From the NCBI GenBank assembly GCA_963693305.1, contig OY855907.1, forward strand, positions 37,342,356-37,406,355: a stretch of DNA of 64,000 nucleotides, given 5' to 3'. Made by a program: the position numbers and the translations under genes. Position 1 is the stretch's first letter, and each line of letters opens with the position of its first letter. Below, in pieces: positions 59,560-64,000 of the stretch. This stretch comes from Meandrina meandrites. Lineage: Eukaryota; Cnidaria; Anthozoa; Scleractinia; Meandrinidae. The notes under the pieces were generated by a model, which was given only the letters and a program-made list of their open reading frames with translations, did not search any database and was not told the DNA's origin.

Positions 59560-62306
59560 ATTAGAAGTTCAGTTCTGTATGACAATTTTTTGTCTTCCGA
59601 GTAGTCCAGTCACTAAGACACTACCTCTCTGGAACCTCCTTTTTTTCATTCGCCTCACATCGGGCTGATTTGTTTCAAGTTTTTCCTTTATTTCGTAGAA
59701 AAAACGCCCGTAACTGACTATGGTTCATTCTTCCTTTGAGAAAATATATAGATTTCCTTCTCTTGACTTCCTAAGAGTATACCGGGCACTTTTTCACCCC
59801 AAAACGTAAAAATCCCCGTGACAGTGCCCCTTTAAATTCCTAATGCAAGTATTCAAAGGTGCTGCATGTTGCTTTTTATTAATATTTCACAGTATTGTAA
59901 AAACTAAACCCGCTCTCTGGTTAAAAATTCAGAATCAAATTATGAGCCTTCGGCCGCCAGCCTACAGCCTTTGAAGAATAACATATATACATGACGGGGA
60001 TGTACTTTCGGATTTAGACTGTTCACAGCTCTCTATTTTTTCGTGTTTTTTCGATCGATGAGCACGGAAAATCAGTTGTTTGTAGTTTTGATTGTTCCCG
60101 TGATAGGCTGCCGAGAAAAGAACTGAATTTTGATTGACGTTATGTTGCATAGATTTCACAAATCAAAATGCATTTGTAAAGAGGAGAGAGAAGACCACAC
60201 GGAGCGCTTCCATTGTAATGTTAAACTATTTACTGAGTTTACTCATTTTTTCAAATGTATGGCGTCAATTCAAAGGCCGCCCTTCCCACCCTATACAAAA
60301 GCTTAATGCTGCTTAGCGCTTAACCGATTTTTTTTTTCAAAGAGTTTGCCGATGTCATTTTCCCTCACTTTCCAGCCAAGAGTCCAAGCTGCTCAGTCAT
60401 TCTTCTCGAATAGACTAATTTTGATGCATTCAAATTCTAGCTCTTTTAGTTTATATTCTCGACCCATACACAGCTGGAAGTGGGTGTGCAGCTCGAAGTG
60501 TGAGCCTGAGTGTTTAATCCCGTCGACGTAAAATACATAGGTCGAATAAAGTTACAAACAGAATACACAACAAAAGTGAAATACCACTCAAGCTGTCACA
60601 CCTGTGCGACCGCCTGATACAAAAACCAAAAAACCAAGTGGGAAAAATGAGAACGTATTCCTCGACCAAATGCCGGTGCACAAACCTCCGGGGGTTAGAG
60701 GTAAATTAAAGCCTAAAAGTACTTAAAGCATGCAGGATAAACCGATTACTGGAGTGCCTTCGACCGCGCGGACGCCTTCAGTGGGTATTTACGCAAGTCA
60801 AGATGAATAAAGTACAACAGCCAAACCTTATAATGCATGTATATGCTTAAAGCAAAAGACTCAAAAACAACAGAAACGCTTGAGCTACATTTGCAATGGC
60901 CATGAAACGTTTCAGTATTGCAAACTGCATACCGTAAATGATCGATTAAGCGCCGCTACTCGAATAATAAACTCATGCACCACCTTCGTTACGGCGCTCG
61001 ATATAAAGAGATATATCAAAACCATATATGGCTTTAGAAATAAGGCCACGACCAAAGAATGACAAACTGTGTTCATCTTACCTCTTCTATTTCATTCGAA
61101 ATAATTTTATATTAAATTGTGCATACCTAGTACGCGCCTCACTCAATTCTCTCCAAATTCTCCTCAGTGTTTCACCGGCGTTGAAATAAGCCCGCTCTCG
61201 AATAAGCGCCGCACCTTTGACAGCAAAAATTATATACGCACCGCGGCGCAGAATCGATCATTTACTGTAAGATAATTATGAAGAAGATGCTATAACAATA
61301 TTAAACAATAACAAATACAAAACAACAAACAATGATTAATCATCCGTTTGAAAATAATTTGGCACTCAGGCTACGTCCACACTAAGCCGGATAAATTTGA
61401 AAACGGCGTTTTTACTCCGAAAACGGATAAAATGTTTTGTCTACATTATACCGCTCACACTGAAACGCTGCCTCACCCATTCTCAACTCCACAGTCTTCG
61501 GTTTTTCTTTTTTTGGCCGCGCAGGACCAAGCAATGATTTTCTTTATTCCCCTAACCAAGAAACTAAGCCATGTATTGACACTGTTATGAGAAATTTGAT
61601 TTTCATCTTTTAAAACCACCTGTCCTTTTTGGAAAGCTATTTAATTTAAAGCTATTTTATTTTTAAACTGTTTAAAACAGAATCTAGCCTGTGGATATTT
61701 TGATCCAATTTCGAGTTTTGTACAAACACAATTCAGGTTTAAAAGTTTGTTATGTTCGTGCACTCTCTTACTTACGTTCAGTTTTTCCAAACATTGTGCA
61801 GATGTCATTTGCCCTTAGAGGCTTTTCCGCTGAAAAAAACTCGAAGCCATTCTTCTCGCATGAATAGCCTAATTTCAAAGTGGGTTTAGAAGTTATGAAT
61901 TGTTTTTTACTTTTCGATCATAGTATACCATTATTACAAGCATAATCAACAGCAAAATATCAAAAGGTTTCATATTTCTTCAAAATATTTCGGTTATACT
62001 TTGAGCCAGATATTTTTGCTGCACAACTAATGAGCCAAAACGTTTGACGAAAAATAATTATCATTTTATCTCAGGAAATGTAAATTGTTCGAGAACTGAA
62101 GTTCTTTTGAGTATCTTTTGTGTTTCCTCACAAACTGAAAGTAAAAGCGTTTCCAAATTGGGCCGTATTCAGTTTGTTTTTTAATTTACATGATTTAAGA
62201 TGTTTTGAAAAAAAACTCATTAATAAGCAGAAAACCAAGACTTTTCGGCTGCAGAAACAGTCCTGAAAGCGAGCGAGACACTTGTCGTTGTGATCTCCAT
62301 TTAAGA
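59560..62306. other. Spacer within the GPCR tandem duplication
   Basis: No gene recognised. Contains the 5' flank shared with GPCR copy 2 (from about 60120, and again from 61540 to the start codon) interrupted by about 1.3 kb that includes the MITE at 60930-61269. Confidence 0.5.
60930..61269. mobile_element. 340-bp MITE with TACCGTAAATGATCGATT ends
   Basis: Left TACCGTAAATGATCGATTAA, right AATCGATCATTTACTGTA; both continue with GCGCC-type motifs (AAGCGCCGC internal). Similar to the TACCGTATTTTC element at 42939-43471 in style and GCGC/CGGCG interior. Confidence 0.75.
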
Positions 62307-63452
62307 ATGGTTTTCCCGCAGGTTATCGCAGGTTTCCATGCTGTTGTCAACGCCATTGGTCTGCCTGTAAATTTACTGGTAATAGTGACGATCGCATTTG
62401 AAAGAAGATTTCATGTGATGCGTTATATTCTACTCGCCAGCCTTGCAGTGTCAGATTTTCTCCTTTTAGTTTTCGTGAACTCATTCCGCATCGCAAGCAT
62501 CTCACGGGAAAGATGGATATACGGCCAAACAATGTGTTTTCTCAATCCATTCTTTGTGAGATACTTCTACATTAACACAGTTCTTCATCTGGTAGCCGTG
62601 TCTTACGAGCGATACAGCGCCATCGTCAAATCACCCATGACGTATGATGGTACGATTACCAAGAGAAGAATGGTGTTGATGATTTTCATCTGGTTAGCAC
62701 CGATCCCGTTTTCCATCGGTCCGTTCGTCGGCATGGGACAGCAGTATGTCTACAATCCAGAAGTGTTCTTTTGCGAACAGGCTTGGGGATTACACAATGA
62801 TTCATCTGGAAGGACTGCAGTGATTATAGCCATTATCGTCCTTGTGGTGCCCTGCCTGATAATCGTGTTCCTGAACTGGTCGGTCTTCAAGACGGCAAAT
62901 ATTCTACAGCGAAACGTAGTGCAAGTGGGAAACCTAGACGGTTCTGACATTTCTGAAAGCCAGTTGCAAGAAATGTCAAGGAGAAGGAACGAAAGAAAGG
63001 CAGCTGTCGATGTTTGTGTTATCATCGTGGCATTTATGGTGTGCTTTCTTCCCGGTTGGATTACTGGTCTCTGCCGTCAGTTTCTCAAGAGAAGCGAAGT
63101 TCCAGCTGAGCTTGTACAAATTACCAATGTCATCTTTTTCATCAGTGCCCTGTGCAATCCGATCATCTATTCCATCCGGAAAAGAGAGTTTCGTGCCGGG
63201 GTTAAGAATGTGTTCAGGCGGATGGGTGTCTGTGGAAGCTCTGTAAACAACTACCAAAATAACGGAACTGGCGTAAACAACTTTGCATTGAGAGCCAACT
63301 TTGGAACGGAAACCTCCACTGCAAGAGCAACACAATCACAGGCAGCCCAGGATCAGGATGAGGGATTATATGGCAGCACAGGACGAACTGAAAGACCTGA
63401 AATGAATCGCCAGAGAAGTCATCTTCCTCCGATTCAAGAGATCACGGAGTGA
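62307..63452 (+). CDS. Orphan class A GPCR, copy 3
   Basis: Intact single-exon receptor of 381 residues starting at the ATG 62307 (the frame is open further upstream but without another ATG). Marks: GLPVNLLVI in TM1, LASLAVSD in TM2, TMCFLNPFFV before TM3, SYERYSAI (ERY), FFCEQAWG in ECL2, a long third loop with QLQEMSRRRNERKAA, VCFLPGWITGLC in TM6 (F at 6.48), ALCNPIIYSIRKREFR in TM7 and helix 8. The tail is N-, G- and Q-rich and ends RQRSHLPPIQEITE, shared with copy 2. Very short N-terminus. Family and ligand not identifiable; the conserved Na+-pocket D2.50 and NPxxY indicate a signalling-competent receptor. Confidence 0.92.
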   Translation: MVFPQVIAGFHAVVNAIGLPVNLLVIVTIAFERRFHVMRYILLASLAVSDFLLLVFVNSFRIASISRERWIYGQTMCFLNPFFVRYFYINTVLHLVAVSYERYSAIVKSPMTYDGTITKRRMVLMIFIWLAPIPFSIGPFVGMGQQYVYNPEVFFCEQAWGLHNDSSGRTAVIIAIIVLVVPCLIIVFLNWSVFKTANILQRNVVQVGNLDGSDISESQLQEMSRRRNERKAAVDVCVIIVAFMVCFLPGWITGLCRQFLKRSEVPAELVQITNVIFFISALCNPIIYSIRKREFRAGVKNVFRRMGVCGSSVNNYQNNGTGVNNFALRANFGTETSTARATQSQAAQDQDEGLYGSTGRTERPEMNRQRSHLPPIQEITE

Positions 63453-64000
63453 CTGAGCAAAAAAAGGAACCCTGAGAATAATAAGGTCTCACCGCTCTGG
63501 TATGCAGTGACTGTTTCAATATATAAATTGTTAAGGAAATTTTTTTTTTTTACATCGTGAACATTTCTGTGAAAACATTGACAGTTGATGATATAATGTT
63601 CAGTTAAACCCTTACAGTCGGTGTCGTAACTTGGCAGTTAAATTACTGACAAGCAGAAATTTTAAAATATAGCTCTTAGTATTGACGTGGACAGAAAAAC
63701 TTATATTTCCGATTCTTTTACTGAAAGTTCTAAAACTCTCGTGACAAAAAAGGAGTCCGTGTGGTTCACGTGCTGTAACGTGACCTTATTTTAATGATTT
63801 TGTTCATTTGTAATTTTCACTTCATGTATTAGTTTAAATAGCTAATGCAATATTCAATGAACCGTTAGAAGTATAGGTGTAAATACTCTGTAATTGTGGT
63901 TTGATTTATGCCGAGAACAGGAATAAACTTCATTAGAAGTTCAGTTCTGTATGGCAATTTTTTGTCTGCCGAGTAATCCAGTCACTAAGACACTACCTCT
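63453..64000. other. 3' UTR and flank of GPCR copy 3
   Basis: Nearly identical to 59083-59640, including AATAAA at 63922-63927 and the ACTAAGACACTACCTCT sequence at the window edge, so the duplication extends past the window. Confidence 0.75.

Overview
The window is animal nuclear DNA. Genes carry many short exons with canonical splice sites, introns and spacers are AT-rich and packed with small inverted-repeat transposons, and the identifiable proteins are animal ones. A reduced metazoan-type gene set, small cysteine-rich secreted peptides and this repeat style suggest an anthozoan cnidarian, probably a stony coral; that placement is an inference, not a search result.

Layout. 379-1893 (minus) and 7427-10370 (plus) are a divergent pair of type II membrane glycosyltransferase-like paralogues. 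A third member lies at about 53282-55584 (plus). 12475-34518 (minus) is VPS11, reconstructed here as 36 exons joining in frame to a 968-residue protein with a beta-propeller, alpha-solenoid and RING-H2 end. Head-to-head with it, 295 bp away, 34814-39372 (plus) is the m6A reader YTHDF: five coding exons, 544 residues, intact aromatic cage. About 42689-45017 (plus) is a small secreted ten-cysteine peptide gene with a TATA box and a 5' UTR intron. 46891-47991 (minus), 57939-59082 (plus) and 62307-63452 (plus) are three orphan class A GPCRs. The last two are a tandem duplication 4,368 bp apart, and the middle copy carries a 7-bp frameshifting insertion in TM7.

The rest is mostly mobile-element debris: foldback elements, 198-bp TTA-flanked MITEs, a pogo-like MITE with TA duplication, a 1,286-bp inverted-repeat element with a 7-bp target-site duplication, LINE fragments, a 5'-truncated retroposon with target-site duplication, a tRNA-Arg-like sequence, minisatellites and long C or G tracts.

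VPS11 and YTHDF are unrelated housekeeping genes sharing one promoter that contains two YY1-like sites and a perfect CArG box. The strongest unusual signal is a VPS11 intron with textbook U12-type 5' and branch sequences whose only frame-compatible 3' end is AA (an AT-AA minor-class intron). No prokaryotic-type system, CRISPR array or operon is present.
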